The notes under the pieces were generated by a model, which was given only the letters and a program-made list of their open reading frames with translations, made no database searches and was not told the origin of the DNA. 41,763 nucleotides of DNA from Paracidovorax anthurii (lineage in GTDB: Bacteria; Pseudomonadota; Gammaproteobacteria; Burkholderiales; Burkholderiaceae_C), in the NCBI RefSeq assembly GCF_003269065.1, contig NZ_QLTA01000045.1, positions 1 through 41,763 on the forward strand, given 5' to 3'. Position 1 is the first letter of the stretch, and each line of letters opens with the position of its first letter. Below, piece after piece: positions 9,438 to 20,121 of this stretch. The position numbers and the translations under genes are program-made.

Positions 9438-10292
9438 TTATTGCGGCGGATGCAGGGGCTCGTTGCTTCGCGCCTCGGGCTGGGCGGGCGCGGGCTGCGG
9501 CTCGGTGAGCGGAGGCAGCGGGGTCGGCACGGCCGAGGGAGCCGCCACCGGCAAGGTCTCCACGACCGCGGGGACGGCAGGTGCGGCGGGTTGCGCCGGC
9601 ACCAGCACGGGCAGGGCCTGCACCGTGTGCGCCGGCGGCGTCGGAATCTTGGGAGCGTTGGCGCGATTGGGCGCCGCCGCGGTGGCCGCGGGCACCCGTG
9701 CGAGCTTGCGCGGAGGCACGGGGCGCACCGCCGTCGCCGCGCCCGTGGGCTTGGGGGCGGCGCGCGCCGCCAGCTGCTTCTTCTCTTCCTCGCTCAAGGC
9801 GAGGTAGGCCTCCCACTGGGCGCGCTTGTCGTCGACGGCCAGCTTGTTGGTCAGCGCGTAGTTCAGCCGCGCCTGGCTCCGTTGCTGGCCGCTGAGGCTC
9901 GCCCACTCGGTGATGCGGGCCCGCAGCTTCTCCTGCTCCTGCGGGGAGAGGGTGGGGAAGGTGGCGGCCAGGGTGATCCAGTGCCGTTTCTGGGCCTCGC
10001 TCATCAGCGCCCAGCGCTCCCGAAGGGGATGGAGGGCCTGCTTCTGCGCCGTGGTGAGCTCGTTCCATCCGGGGCCCGTGCCCGCGCCGTCGGGATCGGG
10101 CGCGGGCAGGCGCACCTCGGGGCCCCGGGCCGTGTGCTTGCTGGCCAGGGCTTCGGCGGGCAGGGGCGTGCCCGGAGCCATGTCGACCTGCTTCCAGGCC
10201 TGCCATCCCCCGAAAGCGAGCGCTCCCAGCAACGCGAAAGCCAGCACGGCGGCTGGCATCGGGTGGGGAGCAGCGAGAGAAGCTGTTGGCAT
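9438..10292 (-). CDS. DUF3106 protein, membrane-anchored with LTxxQ-like helical repeats
   Basis: The product has 284 residues. An N-terminal hydrophobic segment (about 13-33) would anchor it in or export it across the inner membrane. Residues 75-170 are helical and charged, with repeated motifs of the type LTTAQKQAL, MSEAQKRHW, LSPQEQEKL and LSGQQRSQA, resembling the LTxxQ spacing of Spy/CpxP-type periplasmic stress proteins; this resemblance is my reading, not a proven homology. From residue 175 on, it is Pro/Ala-rich and probably unstructured. It lies 14 bp downstream of the DUF3619 gene in the sigma factor operon, which suggests a role in the same response. Confidence 0.82.
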   Translation of the reverse strand: MPTASLAAPHPMPAAVLAFALLGALAFGGWQAWKQVDMAPGTPLPAEALASKHTARGPEVRLPAPDPDGAGTGPGWNELTTAQKQALHPLRERWALMSEAQKRHWITLAATFPTLSPQEQEKLRARITEWASLSGQQRSQARLNYALTNKLAVDDKRAQWEAYLALSEEEKKQLAARAAPKPTGAATAVRPVPPRKLARVPAATAAAPNRANAPKIPTPPAHTVQALPVLVPAQPAAPAVPAVVETLPVAAPSAVPTPLPPLTEPQPAPAQPEARSNEPLHPPQ

Positions 10293-10306
10293 GCAGGCGG
10301 TAGGGG

Positions 10307-10768
10307 TCAGCGGCTTTGTGCCTGGGCGGCGGTCTTGAGGAATTGCAGGAAACCGGGGTCGGCGTAGGCCGACGGGGGGAGATCATCGGTCAGAAGCGCG
10401 GCATCGACTTCCGCTACCTCGGTCACCCCTTTTTCATCCTGTGCAACGTTGATGACGACCAGCCCGACCAGTAGCGCGGTCAGGGGAATCGCGGACACCA
10501 GCGCCCGCCACCAATTGCCGCCTTCGCCGCCCCATCCCAGGCTGGCGCTGGCCCCACGCCCCAGAATGGGCGTCTCCGTGGCTGCTGCTCGAACCGGAAC
10601 GGCGACCTTCTTGCGCCGCGCGACCGCCTGGACCCGCGCGGCACGGAGTCGCTCGGTGATGTCATAGGGCATCTCGGCCGCTCCGTCGGACAGCCGGGCC
10701 GTGACGCGGCGTGCGAAACGTTCCGCAGCGGCTTCCTGGACTGACAGGGATTGGGGTGTGGCGTTCAT
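10307..10768 (-). CDS. DUF3619 protein, possible membrane anti-sigma factor
   Basis: The 153-residue product has a soluble N-terminal part of about 85 residues, one membrane segment (about 88-108, ALVSAIPLTALLVGLVVINV) and a short outer tail of about 45 residues. That layout and the 4-bp ATGA overlap with the upstream sigma factor gene are typical of anti-sigma factors. No classical zinc-binding HxxxCxxC motif is present. The anti-sigma role is therefore inferred from topology and gene coupling only. Confidence 0.82.
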   Translation of the reverse strand: MNATPQSLSVQEAAAERFARRVTARLSDGAAEMPYDITERLRAARVQAVARRKKVAVPVRAAATETPILGRGASASLGWGGEGGNWWRALVSAIPLTALLVGLVVINVAQDEKGVTEVAEVDAALLTDDLPPSAYADPGFLQFLKTAAQAQSR

Positions 10769-11334
10769 AGTTCGATTCCTTTGGCCTTCAGTGCTTTGCT
10801 GAGGGACTGGATGGCGCGAAAACAGTGCGTCTTGACACTGCCTTCAGAGCAGCCCATGGCCGCGGCAGTTTCCGCAACATCCATTTCCTCCCAGTAACGC
10901 ATCAAAAACGCCTCCCGTTGACGGGCCGGCAACTCCTGGATTTCCGCCTCGATATCCCGGAAAACCTGCGCCCGGCGGGCCAGATCTTCGGCGCTCTGGA
11001 CAGTTTGATGGCCTTCCGGGCCCGAATAGGCTTCCAGCAGATCGAAATCGTCGCCATCTTCGCCAGGGCCCTCGAAGTCGCTCATGTTGGAAAAAAGCGC
11101 ATTGCGGGTCTTCTGCCGGCGAAACCAGTCCAGCGTGCAATTCGACAGAATGCGCTGGAACAGCATCGGCAGTTCGGCGGGAGGCTTGTCCCCATAGTGC
11201 TCGGCCAGCTTCAGCATGCTGTCCTGCACGATGTCCAAGGCGGCTTCCTCGTTGCGCACGTGGTAGAGCGAGCGCTTGAATGCACGCTTTTCCACGCTTT
11301 TGAGAAAGTCGGACAGTTCTTGTTCGGTCGCCAA
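10765..11334 (-). CDS. ECF-like RNA polymerase sigma factor
   Basis: Region 2 is visible as YHVRNEEAALDIVQDSMLKL and the RNA-polymerase/-10 binding part around QRILSNCTLDWFRRQ. Region 4 is LPARQREAFLMRYWEEMDV followed by the helix-turn-helix MGCSEGSVKTHCFRA. A TTG at 11334 gives 189 residues and matches where family similarity starts; an in-frame ATG at 11406 would add 24 unconserved residues, so the start is not settled. The middle carries an acidic loop (GPGEDGDDFDLLEAY) that is longer than in minimal ECF factors. The stop overlaps the DUF3619 start by 4 bp. Divergent from ilvI. Confidence 0.9.
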   Translation of the reverse strand: MATEQELSDFLKSVEKRAFKRSLYHVRNEEAALDIVQDSMLKLAEHYGDKPPAELPMLFQRILSNCTLDWFRRQKTRNALFSNMSDFEGPGEDGDDFDLLEAYSGPEGHQTVQSAEDLARRAQVFRDIEAEIQELPARQREAFLMRYWEEMDVAETAAAMGCSEGSVKTHCFRAIQSLSKALKAKGIEL

Positions 11335-11463
11335 GAGAAGTAGGGGCCTGCCAGGGGCGAAAAGGATCCGCGTGCGGTGCACGGGGACAGCGATGAGTGG
11401 CCACATTATCGCATTCGATCGATGTTTTTTCGGCGCCGGTGGCTGGCGTCCGGGCCGCAATGC

Positions 11464-11469
11464 CATAAT
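11464..11469 (+). promoter_or_regulatory. Possible -10 element for the ilv operon
   Basis: CATAAT lies about 150 bp upstream of ilvI. No convincing -35 box is visible at 16-18 bp. The leader between it and ilvI contains no branched-chain-codon-rich peptide or attenuator hairpin. Confidence 0.35.
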
Positions 11470-11620
11470 CCGCCCTGCAATTCAAAAGGCAAACGGGTCC
11501 CGGTCCGGCGCAGCCATCATCTCGCCCATGTCCGAGGCCTCAAGTTCCGAGCCGGCTTCACAAGAGCCGCGGCAAGGAGCACCCAAGGTTTTTCGTTAGA
11601 GAAAATCGCAAAGGTTGATC

Positions 11621-13426
11621 ATGGAAATCTCCAAGGCCGAACTTTCCTCGGCATCCGCAGCCGCGCCGAGTGGCGCCGCACCAAATCCCCCGTCTTCCGC
11701 GATGCCCCAGGATCTGATGGGCTCCGAAATCCTCATCAAGGCGCTTCAGGCCGAGGATGTGCAGTACATCTGGGGTTACCCGGGCGGAGCGGTTCTGTAC
11801 ATCTACGACGCGCTCTACAAGCAGGACACCATCCAGCACGTGCTGGTACGGCACGAGCAGGCGGCCGTGCATGCGGCCGATGGCTATGCCCGGGCAACGG
11901 GCGATGTCGGTGTGGCACTGGTCACTTCCGGCCCGGGGCTCACGAACGCGGTGACAGGTATTGCGACGGCCTACATGGATTCCATCCCGATGGTCATCAT
12001 CTCCGGGCAGGTGCCCACGCCCGCGATCGGGCTGGATGCTTTCCAGGAGTGCGACACCGTCGGCATCACGCGTCCCATCGTCAAGCACAACTTCCTGGTG
12101 AAGGATCCCCGTGATCTCGCCGCGACGATGAAGAAGGCGTTCCATATCGCCCGCACCGGCCGTCCGGGGCCGGTCGTGGTGGATATCCCCAAGGACGTGT
12201 CCTTCAAGAAGGTGCCGTACCACGGCTATCCGCAGAGCGTCGAGATGCGCTCGTACAACCCCGTCCGCAAGGGCCACGGAGGCCAGATCCGCAAGGCGCT
12301 CCAGTTGCTGCTGACGGCCAAGCGGCCTTATATCTACACCGGCGGTGGCGTGCTGCTGGGCAATGCCACGCAGGAGTTGCGGACCCTGGTGGATACGCTC
12401 GGGTACCCGGTCACCAATACGCTGATGGGGCTGGGTGCCTATCCTGCGAGTTCGCCCAAGTTCCTCGGCATGCTGGGCATGCATGGCACGATCGAGGCCA
12501 ACAATGCGATGCAGAACTGCGACGTCCTGCTGGCCGTCGGGGCGCGCTTCGACGATCGCGTGATCGGCAACCCCAAGCACTTCGCGCAGAACGACCGCAA
12601 GATCATCCATATCGATATCGACCCCTCCAGCATCTCCAAGCGCGTGAAGGTTGACGTGCCGATCGTGGGGGATGTGAAGGACGTGCTGACCGAGCTGATC
12701 TCCATGGTTCGCGAGTCCACGACCCGCCCTGATGCGGCAGCGCTCGCGGCCTGGTGGGACACGATCGAAGGCTGGCGCCGTCGCGACTGCCTGAAGTACG
12801 ACCGTGGCAACCAGGAAGTCATCAAGCCGCAGTACGTGGTCGAGACCCTGTGGAACATGACCAGGGATGCGGATACCTACATCACCTCCGACGTGGGTCA
12901 GCACCAGATGTGGGCGGCGCAGTATTACCGTTTCGACGAGCCGCGTCGCTGGATCAATTCGGGTGGGCTGGGCACCATGGGTGTGGGCATTCCCTATGCC
13001 ATGGGCATCAAGCTCGCGAAGCCCCAGAGCGAGGTTTTCTGCATCACGGGCGAAGGCTCCGTGCAGATGAACATCCAGGAGCTTTCCACCTGCCTGCAGT
13101 ACAACACTCCCATCAAGATCTGCTCGCTCAACAACCGTTACCTGGGCATGGTGCGGCAGTGGCAGGAAATCGAGTATTCGGGCCGCTACAGCCACAGCTA
13201 CATGGATGCCCTGCCCAATTTCGTGAAGCTCGCGGAAGCGTATGGCCACGTGGGCATGCTCATCGAGCGTCCCCAGGACGTGGAGCCGGCCCTGCGCGAG
13301 GCCCGCAGGCTCAAGGACCGCACGGTCTTCCTCGATTTCCGCACGGATCCCACCGAGAACGTTTTCCCGATGGTGCAGGCCGGCAAGGGAATCACCGAAA
13401 TGCTGCTGGGCTCGGAGGATCTCTGA
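11621..13426 (+). CDS. ilvI: Acetolactate synthase large (catalytic) subunit
   Basis: The enzyme condenses two pyruvates, or pyruvate with 2-oxobutyrate, in the first common step of valine, leucine and isoleucine synthesis. The ATG at 11621 is preceded by AAAGG with 6-base spacing and gives 601 residues. The thiamine-diphosphate activating glutamate is in VRHEQAAVHAADGYAR; the diphosphate/Mg motif is GEGSVQ ending in NNRYLGM, with GEG in place of GDG, a variant known in this family. Three TPP-enzyme domains are complete. The N-terminal 25 residues are a Ser/Ala-rich extension. The small subunit gene follows after 137 bp. Often annotated ilvB. Confidence 0.96.
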   Translation: MEISKAELSSASAAAPSGAAPNPPSSAMPQDLMGSEILIKALQAEDVQYIWGYPGGAVLYIYDALYKQDTIQHVLVRHEQAAVHAADGYARATGDVGVALVTSGPGLTNAVTGIATAYMDSIPMVIISGQVPTPAIGLDAFQECDTVGITRPIVKHNFLVKDPRDLAATMKKAFHIARTGRPGPVVVDIPKDVSFKKVPYHGYPQSVEMRSYNPVRKGHGGQIRKALQLLLTAKRPYIYTGGGVLLGNATQELRTLVDTLGYPVTNTLMGLGAYPASSPKFLGMLGMHGTIEANNAMQNCDVLLAVGARFDDRVIGNPKHFAQNDRKIIHIDIDPSSISKRVKVDVPIVGDVKDVLTELISMVRESTTRPDAAALAAWWDTIEGWRRRDCLKYDRGNQEVIKPQYVVETLWNMTRDADTYITSDVGQHQMWAAQYYRFDEPRRWINSGGLGTMGVGIPYAMGIKLAKPQSEVFCITGEGSVQMNIQELSTCLQYNTPIKICSLNNRYLGMVRQWQEIEYSGRYSHSYMDALPNFVKLAEAYGHVGMLIERPQDVEPALREARRLKDRTVFLDFRTDPTENVFPMVQAGKGITEMLLGSEDL

Positions 13427-13493
13427 GGCCGCCTGTCTGCTAATTCAGGCGTCGCCTGAATGCGTTGCCATCTTCAGAGTGGCAATCTGCTGA

Positions 13494-15140
<1,647 letters not shown>

Positions 15141-15180
15141 TGCGCAGCCGCCCATGAATGGGCGGTGCCCGACTCAGGAA

Positions 15181-15210
15181 AGGCCACCCGTCAGGGTGGC
15201 CTTCTTCTTT
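15181..15210 (+). terminator. Rho-independent terminator after ilvC
   Basis: AGGCCACCC, loop GTCA, GGGTGGCCT, then TCTTCTTT. The 9-bp perfect GC-rich stem and T-rich tail lie 41 bp after the ilvC stop. Confidence 0.9.
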
Positions 15211-15272
15211 GGCGGCGGTCGCTGCCCGGTCGGCTCTACACTGCGCGCTTTCGTCCGCGGACGGCGGATGGG

Positions 15273-15293
15273 GTACTATGAATTTAATAGCTG
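15273..15293 (+). repeat. Eroded dispersed repeat, copy D, overlapping a possible pssA promoter
   Basis: CTA, 9 bases, TAGC keeps the arm spacing of the 46-bp family, but the outer arm bases and the tail are not recognisable. TACTAT at 15274-15279 is also a plausible -10 element for pssA, which needs its own promoter because the ilvC terminator lies just upstream. Confidence 0.45.
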
Positions 15294-15329
15294 AATGCGG
15301 CAATGCATTGGGCTCTGGAGATCTATCTG

Positions 15330-16163
15330 ATGCATGACGGCAAAGACATCACCGGCAACCCGGGCGTGGTGGTGCGCAAGCGCCGCAAGGGCATCTACAT
15401 CCTTCCCAATCTGTTCACCCTGGCGGCGCTGTTCGGTGGCTTCTATGCCATCGTGATGGCCATGAACGGCCGTTTCGACCTCGCGGCCGTCGGGGTGTTC
15501 TGTGCGATGGTGCTCGACAGCCTCGATGGCCGGGTGGCCCGGATGACCAATACGCAAAGTGCGTTCGGGGAGCAGATGGACTCGCTGTCCGACATGGTGT
15601 CCTTCGGTGCGGCTCCGGCATTGATCGCATACGAATGGGCGCTCAATGGCCTGGGGCGCTGGGGATGGATCGCCGCGTTCGTCTATTGCGCCTGCGCTGC
15701 ACTGCGACTCGCGCGCTTCAACGTCAACACGGGCGTGGTGGACAAGCGGTATTTCCAGGGGCTTCCGTCGCCCGCCGCGGCGGCGCTCGTGGCGGGCTTC
15801 ATCTGGCTGCTGACGGAGCTCGGAATTCAGCGTGGAGTGGACGGCTGGCTGACGTGGCGCCAGCTCAGCTGGACGATGTTCGCATTCACCCTGTATGCCG
15901 GCCTGACGATGGTGACGAACGTGCCTTTCTACAGCTTCAAGGACATCCAGATGAAGAAAAGCGTACCGTTCGCGACCATCGTCCTGATTGCCCTGGGGAT
16001 CGCTGTCATCAACATCCATCCGCCAACGGTCCTCTTCAGCATCTTCGTGCTCTATGGACTCAGCGGCTATGCCGTATATGCGTGGCGCAAGGCGAAGGGG
16101 CAGCACAGCAGCGTCATCAGCACATCCACGGACGAGCCTGACGAGCGCGGCCTGCACCAATGA
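15330..16163 (+). CDS. pssA: CDP-diacylglycerol-serine O-phosphatidyltransferase
   Basis: This inner-membrane enzyme makes phosphatidylserine, the precursor of phosphatidylethanolamine. The CDP-alcohol phosphotransferase signature is complete: DGRVAR, then 8 residues, G, and two spaced Asp (FGEQMDSLSD). Multiple membrane segments follow, about six to eight. I prefer the ATG at 15330 (277 residues) because GGAG at 15317-15320 is well placed; an ATG at 15303 would add nine residues without a ribosome-binding site. The gene lies between ilvC and leuA, an arrangement kept in Burkholderiales. A terminator separates it from ilvC; leuA follows after 110 bp. Confidence 0.93.
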   Translation: MHDGKDITGNPGVVVRKRRKGIYILPNLFTLAALFGGFYAIVMAMNGRFDLAAVGVFCAMVLDSLDGRVARMTNTQSAFGEQMDSLSDMVSFGAAPALIAYEWALNGLGRWGWIAAFVYCACAALRLARFNVNTGVVDKRYFQGLPSPAAAALVAGFIWLLTELGIQRGVDGWLTWRQLSWTMFAFTLYAGLTMVTNVPFYSFKDIQMKKSVPFATIVLIALGIAVINIHPPTVLFSIFVLYGLSGYAVYAWRKAKGQHSSVISTSTDEPDERGLHQ

Positions 16164-16273
16164 GGCTTGGCCAAGGCGGTTCATCGTGCTTTCACCGCAG
16201 GCCTTTTTCTTGCGCCTGAGTTTCCCGTCATTGCAAGCGACACCCCACACCCAGACAACACAAGGAGAATCCG

Positions 16274-17812
16274 ATGGCTGACAAACTGATCATTTTCGAC
16301 ACCACCTTGCGTGACGGCGAGCAATCTCCCGGTGCGTCGATGACCAAGGACGAAAAGCTGCGCATCGCGCGCCAGCTGGAGCGCTTGAAGGTGGATGTGA
16401 TCGAGGCGGGTTTTGCAGCCAGCTCCAACGGGGATTTCGAGGCTGTGCAGGCCATTGCCCAGGCGATCAAGGATTCGACGATCTGCTCCTTGTCGCGTGC
16501 GAATGACCGCGACATCGCCCGTGCCGCCGAGGCGCTCAAGGATGCCCAGCGTGCGCGCATCCATACCTTCATCGCGACGAGTCCGCTGCACATGGAAAAG
16601 AAGCTGCGGATGACGCCGGAGCAAGTGCTGGAGCAAGCCAAGCAAGCCGTGCGTTTTGCGCGCAATCTGGTGGGAGATATCGAGTTCAGCCCGGAAGACG
16701 GATACCGGAGCGATCTCGATTTCCTGTGCCGGGTGCTCGAGGCCGTGATCGCGGAGGGCGCTACCACGATCAACGTTCCGGATACCGTGGGCTACGCGAT
16801 TCCGGAGCTCTACGGCAACTTCATCAAGACCCTGCGAGAGCGCATTCCCAACAGCGACAAAGCCATCTGGTCGGTGCATTGCCACAACGATCTGGGCATG
16901 GCGGTCGCCAATTCGCTCGCGGGCGTGAAGATCGGTGGAGCAAGGCAGGTGGAGTGCACCATCAACGGCCTTGGCGAGCGGGCCGGCAATTGCTCTCTCG
17001 AAGAGGTGGTCATGGCCGTGAGAACGCGCAAGGACTATTTCGGGCTGGATCTGGGGATCGACGCCCAGCACATCGTTGCAGCGAGCCGCATGGTCAGCCA
17101 GACCACGGGATTCGTGGTGCAGCCGAACAAGGCGGTCGTGGGTGCCAATGCATTTGCCCATGCCAGCGGCATCCATCAGGATGGCGTGCTGAAAGCACGC
17201 GACACCTATGAAATCATGCGGGCCGAAGACGTAGGCTGGACGGCGAACAAGATCGTCCTGGGCAAGCTCAGCGGTCGCAATGCGTTCAAGCAGCGCCTGC
17301 AGGAACTGGGGGTGCAGCTGGAGAGCGAGGCCGAAGTGAATGGCGCCTTCCTCAAGTTCAAGGAACTGGCGGATCGCAAGAGCGAAATCTTCGATGAGGA
17401 CATTCTCGCCTTGGTGAGTGGCGAGACGGCCGCCGGTGACGGCGAGCGGTATGGCTTCGTGTCTCTCTCGCAGCGCAGCGAAACGGGTGAGCGCCCGCAT
17501 GCCACCGTGGTGTTCACCGTGGAGGGCAAGGAAGTGCACGGCTCTTCCGATGGCAACGGCCCCGTGGATGCATCCCTCAAAGCCATCGAGGCGCATGTGA
17601 ACAGCGGTGCCGAAATGGTTCTGTATTCGGTCAACGCCATCAGTGGCTCCACCGAGAGCCAGGGTGAGGTGACCGTGCGCCTTCAGAACAGCGGCCGGGT
17701 GGTCAATGGCGTGGGGGCCGACCCTGACATCGTCGTCGCGTCAGCCAAGGCCTACCTCAGTGCGTTGAACAAATTACAAAGTAAAGCCGATCGCGTCGCA
17801 GCCCAAGGGTGA
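16274..17812 (+). CDS. leuA: 2-isopropylmalate synthase
   Basis: First committed enzyme of leucine synthesis: condenses 2-oxoisovalerate with acetyl-CoA. The 512-residue length is standard for the LeuA type 1 family. The TIM-barrel signature [15 protein letters not shown] opens the protein (residues 8-22) and [15 protein letters not shown] carries the metal-binding histidines. The C-terminal regulatory domain (from about residue 390) should bind leucine for feedback control. AAGGAG is placed well before the ATG. The gene ends 36 bp before a strong terminator. Confidence 0.97.
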   Translation: MADKLIIFDTTLRDGEQSPGASMTKDEKLRIARQLERLKVDVIEAGFAASSNGDFEAVQAIAQAIKDSTICSLSRANDRDIARAAEALKDAQRARIHTFIATSPLHMEKKLRMTPEQVLEQAKQAVRFARNLVGDIEFSPEDGYRSDLDFLCRVLEAVIAEGATTINVPDTVGYAIPELYGNFIKTLRERIPNSDKAIWSVHCHNDLGMAVANSLAGVKIGGARQVECTINGLGERAGNCSLEEVVMAVRTRKDYFGLDLGIDAQHIVAASRMVSQTTGFVVQPNKAVVGANAFAHASGIHQDGVLKARDTYEIMRAEDVGWTANKIVLGKLSGRNAFKQRLQELGVQLESEAEVNGAFLKFKELADRKSEIFDEDILALVSGETAAGDGERYGFVSLSQRSETGERPHATVVFTVEGKEVHGSSDGNGPVDASLKAIEAHVNSGAEMVLYSVNAISGSTESQGEVTVRLQNSGRVVNGVGADPDIVVASAKAYLSALNKLQSKADRVAAQG

Positions 17813-17848
17813 CGAGCGAATTTATAATTCAGGCACTTTATTGAGAAG

Positions 17849-17883
17849 GTCGCGTAAGGTCTTGATCTTGCGCGACTTTTTTT
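17849..17883 (+). terminator. Rho-independent terminator after leuA
   Basis: GTCGCGTAAG (17849-17858), an 8-base loop, CTTGCGCGAC (17867-17876), then seven T. The stem has one G-U pair in RNA. It lies between leuA and the D,D-peptidase gene, whose TATACA (17899-17904) could be the next -10 element. Confidence 0.88.
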
Positions 17884-17927
17884 GGTTTAGTACACTGCTA
17901 TACACTTTTTGCCGCTTGGAGCACTTG

Positions 17928-19028
17928 ATGCCAGAACGCCGCCGCATCGCCCCCCGTCTCTTCCATGCGTTCGCCTTCCTCGCGCTGAGCATCGCGCTGG
18001 CGGCTCCAGGGGCGCACGCGGCCGAGCAGAAGAAAACCACGGCCAAGAAGCAGGCGGCTGCAGCCAGCGCCAAGCAGCGCCCCGTGGCCCGATCCACGAA
18101 GGCCGTGCCCCGCAAGGCGGTCACGCGCGTGAAGGCGACACGCTCCATGGCCAGCAGCGCCAAGCTGGCGCCCCGCGCGGTGGCTGTCCCTGAGCGCCTC
18201 TCCTTTGGCCAGGCGGCAGGCCTGCATGCCGTGGCGGACCCTCTCGATCTGAAGTCCAGCGTGGCGCTGGTGATCGACCAAGATACGCACGAAGTGCTGC
18301 TGAGCAAGAACGACCACGCGGTGCTGCCAATTGCCTCGCTGACCAAGCTCATGACGGGGCTTCTCGTGTCCCAGGCGCATCTGTCGATGGATGAGCCCAT
18401 CACGATCACGCAAGACGACGTAGACACCGAGAAATTCAGCAGCTCCAGGCTGGCGGTCGGCACCACGCTGACCCGCGGAGAGATGCTGCATCTGGCATTG
18501 ATGTCCAGTGAGAATCGAGCCGCCCATGCCCTGGGGCGGACGCATCCGGGGGGGCTGGATGCATTTGTCGTCCAGATGAATGCAAAGGCCAAGCTTCTGG
18601 GGATGACGGATACCCGCTATGCGGAGCCCACGGGTCTCTCCAGCCGCAACCAGTCCAGCGCCCACGATCTGGCGATCCTGGTGAATGTCGCGCACTCCGA
18701 CCCGTTGTTGCGTGAGCTCACGACGTCGCCGAGCTACGAAGTCGCCGTCGGGCGGCGAACCCTCCAGTACAACAATACGAATCGGCTGGTGAAGAATCCC
18801 GCATGGGATATCGGTCTCCAGAAGACGGGATATATCTCCGAGGCGGGGCGATGCCTTGTGATGCAGGCGCAGATCGCAGGCCGCAAGGTCATCATGGTGT
18901 TTCTGGATTCCGCTGGAAAATTCAGCCGCCTGGGTGATGCGGAACGGGTGCGTAATTGGGTGGAGAAGCGTCCTTCGATCGGTACGCCGGGCATGTTGCA
19001 TGCCATAGGTGGTGCCAAGGTGGAATAA
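17928..19028 (+). CDS. pbpG: Peptidase S11 family D-alanyl-D-alanine endopeptidase (PBP7-like)
   Basis: This periplasmic serine peptidase should cleave peptidoglycan cross-links. The ATG at 17928 follows TTGGAG and gives 366 residues. A signal peptide (FAFLALSIALAAPGAHA) is followed by a Lys/Ala-rich linker of about 55 residues that may contact the wall or membrane. The S11 catalytic motifs are present: SLTK (SxxK), SEN (SxN) and KTG. The C-terminal domain of larger PBP5/6 carboxypeptidases is absent, hence the PBP7-like call. It has its own promoter region after the leuA terminator. Confidence 0.9.
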   Translation: MPERRRIAPRLFHAFAFLALSIALAAPGAHAAEQKKTTAKKQAAAASAKQRPVARSTKAVPRKAVTRVKATRSMASSAKLAPRAVAVPERLSFGQAAGLHAVADPLDLKSSVALVIDQDTHEVLLSKNDHAVLPIASLTKLMTGLLVSQAHLSMDEPITITQDDVDTEKFSSSRLAVGTTLTRGEMLHLALMSSENRAAHALGRTHPGGLDAFVVQMNAKAKLLGMTDTRYAEPTGLSSRNQSSAHDLAILVNVAHSDPLLRELTTSPSYEVAVGRRTLQYNNTNRLVKNPAWDIGLQKTGYISEAGRCLVMQAQIAGRKVIMVFLDSAGKFSRLGDAERVRNWVEKRPSIGTPGMLHAIGGAKVE

Positions 19029-19248
19029 CGGGGTGTGTCCTGTGGCAGGCTTGTTTCGGATCAGCATGCCATTTTGAAGCAGCCGAGAATTTTCCTTGGC
19101 TTGCAGGTGTGAATGCCTTCCTGTCGGCGCTGCGCTCGTGCCATCACGGATGAGGTAGAAAGTGCGCGCCGATGGTTGCCGTTTCGTGGCCAGCGCACGG
19201 TTTCGGCAGGGCCCATGGATTCAGGGGGCCGGGATAGCCCCAGGGGCG

Positions 19249-20061
19249 CTACTCCGCAGAGGGCCCGGAAGTGCGTGGGGCTCTTGAGCTGCTGTAGCCC
19301 AGTGCCGTGGAGATTTCATTCGCCGTGGCCTGCAGCTTGGGCAGCCAGTTCTCATCCAGCCGATCCGCCGGCGCTGAAATGGACAATCCGGCCACGAGTT
19401 GCGCCTGGTCGTCGTACACCCCTGCGGCCATGCACCTCACGCCCAGCTCCAGTTCCTCGTTGTCCCTTGCGATGCCGTATTGGCGGGCTTTGCTCAATTC
19501 CCGCTCCAGTATGGGCAACTGGGTGATGCTGTTGCGGGTGTGGCCCGAGAGGCCGGTGCGCATCGCATAGGCGCGCACGCGCTGGGGATCGTCTGCTGCC
19601 AGGAAGAGTTTGCCGGTGGAGGTCAGGTGCAGCGGCGCACGACCTCCGATGGCCCGGACCACCTGCATGCCGGAACGCTCGCTGTAGGCGCGTTCGACGT
19701 AGACGATTTCATCGCCCTGGCGCATGCTCAGATTGACGGGCTGCTGGATCAGCTTGTGCAGATTGCGCATGGGAAGCAGGGCGGCATCTCTGACGCTGAG
19801 CCGTGCCTTGACGAGGTTGCCGAGCTCCAGAAGCCTCATGCCGAGGCGGTAGCTGCCCGACTCGGGGCGATCCACGAAGCGGCCGATCGTGAGGTCGTTG
19901 AGGATGCGGTGCGCCGTGGAGGGGTGGAGTCCCGTCTTTTCGCTGATTTCTTTCAGCGGGATCGCTTCTTCCCGTGAAGCCAGCACATCAATGAGCATGA
20001 ACATGCGTTCCAGCACTTGCACGCTGGGTTTGGCGGAAGGGCCTGCATTGTCTTTTTTCAT
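19249..20061 (-). CDS. IclR-family transcriptional regulator
   Basis: From the ATG at 20061 the product has 270 residues; a GTG at 20085 would add eight residues and neither start has a clear ribosome-binding site. The N-terminal winged helix (about 20-80) includes IPLKEISEKTGLHPSTAHR. The remainder is the IclR effector domain with GRAPLHLTSTGKLFLA and a C-terminal AGLSISAPADRL. No catabolic operon adjoins it, so the target is unknown. The 220 bp between it and pbpG, to which it is convergent, show nothing recognisable. Confidence 0.92.
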   Translation of the reverse strand: MKKDNAGPSAKPSVQVLERMFMLIDVLASREEAIPLKEISEKTGLHPSTAHRILNDLTIGRFVDRPESGSYRLGMRLLELGNLVKARLSVRDAALLPMRNLHKLIQQPVNLSMRQGDEIVYVERAYSERSGMQVVRAIGGRAPLHLTSTGKLFLAADDPQRVRAYAMRTGLSGHTRNSITQLPILERELSKARQYGIARDNEELELGVRCMAAGVYDDQAQLVAGLSISAPADRLDENWLPKLQATANEISTALGYSSSRAPRTSGPSAE

Positions 20062-20121
20062 GGTTTTCGGCAAGGGCAGTATCACTTAATTTTATCTTGT
20101 GAAAAACCCTTGATGCCGGGT

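Noticed and set aside
11528-11599. A 23-codon frame just upstream of ilvI as an attenuation leader peptide
   Set aside because: It has no run of Leu/Val/Ile codons, no ribosome-binding site, and no terminator/antiterminator hairpin follows it.
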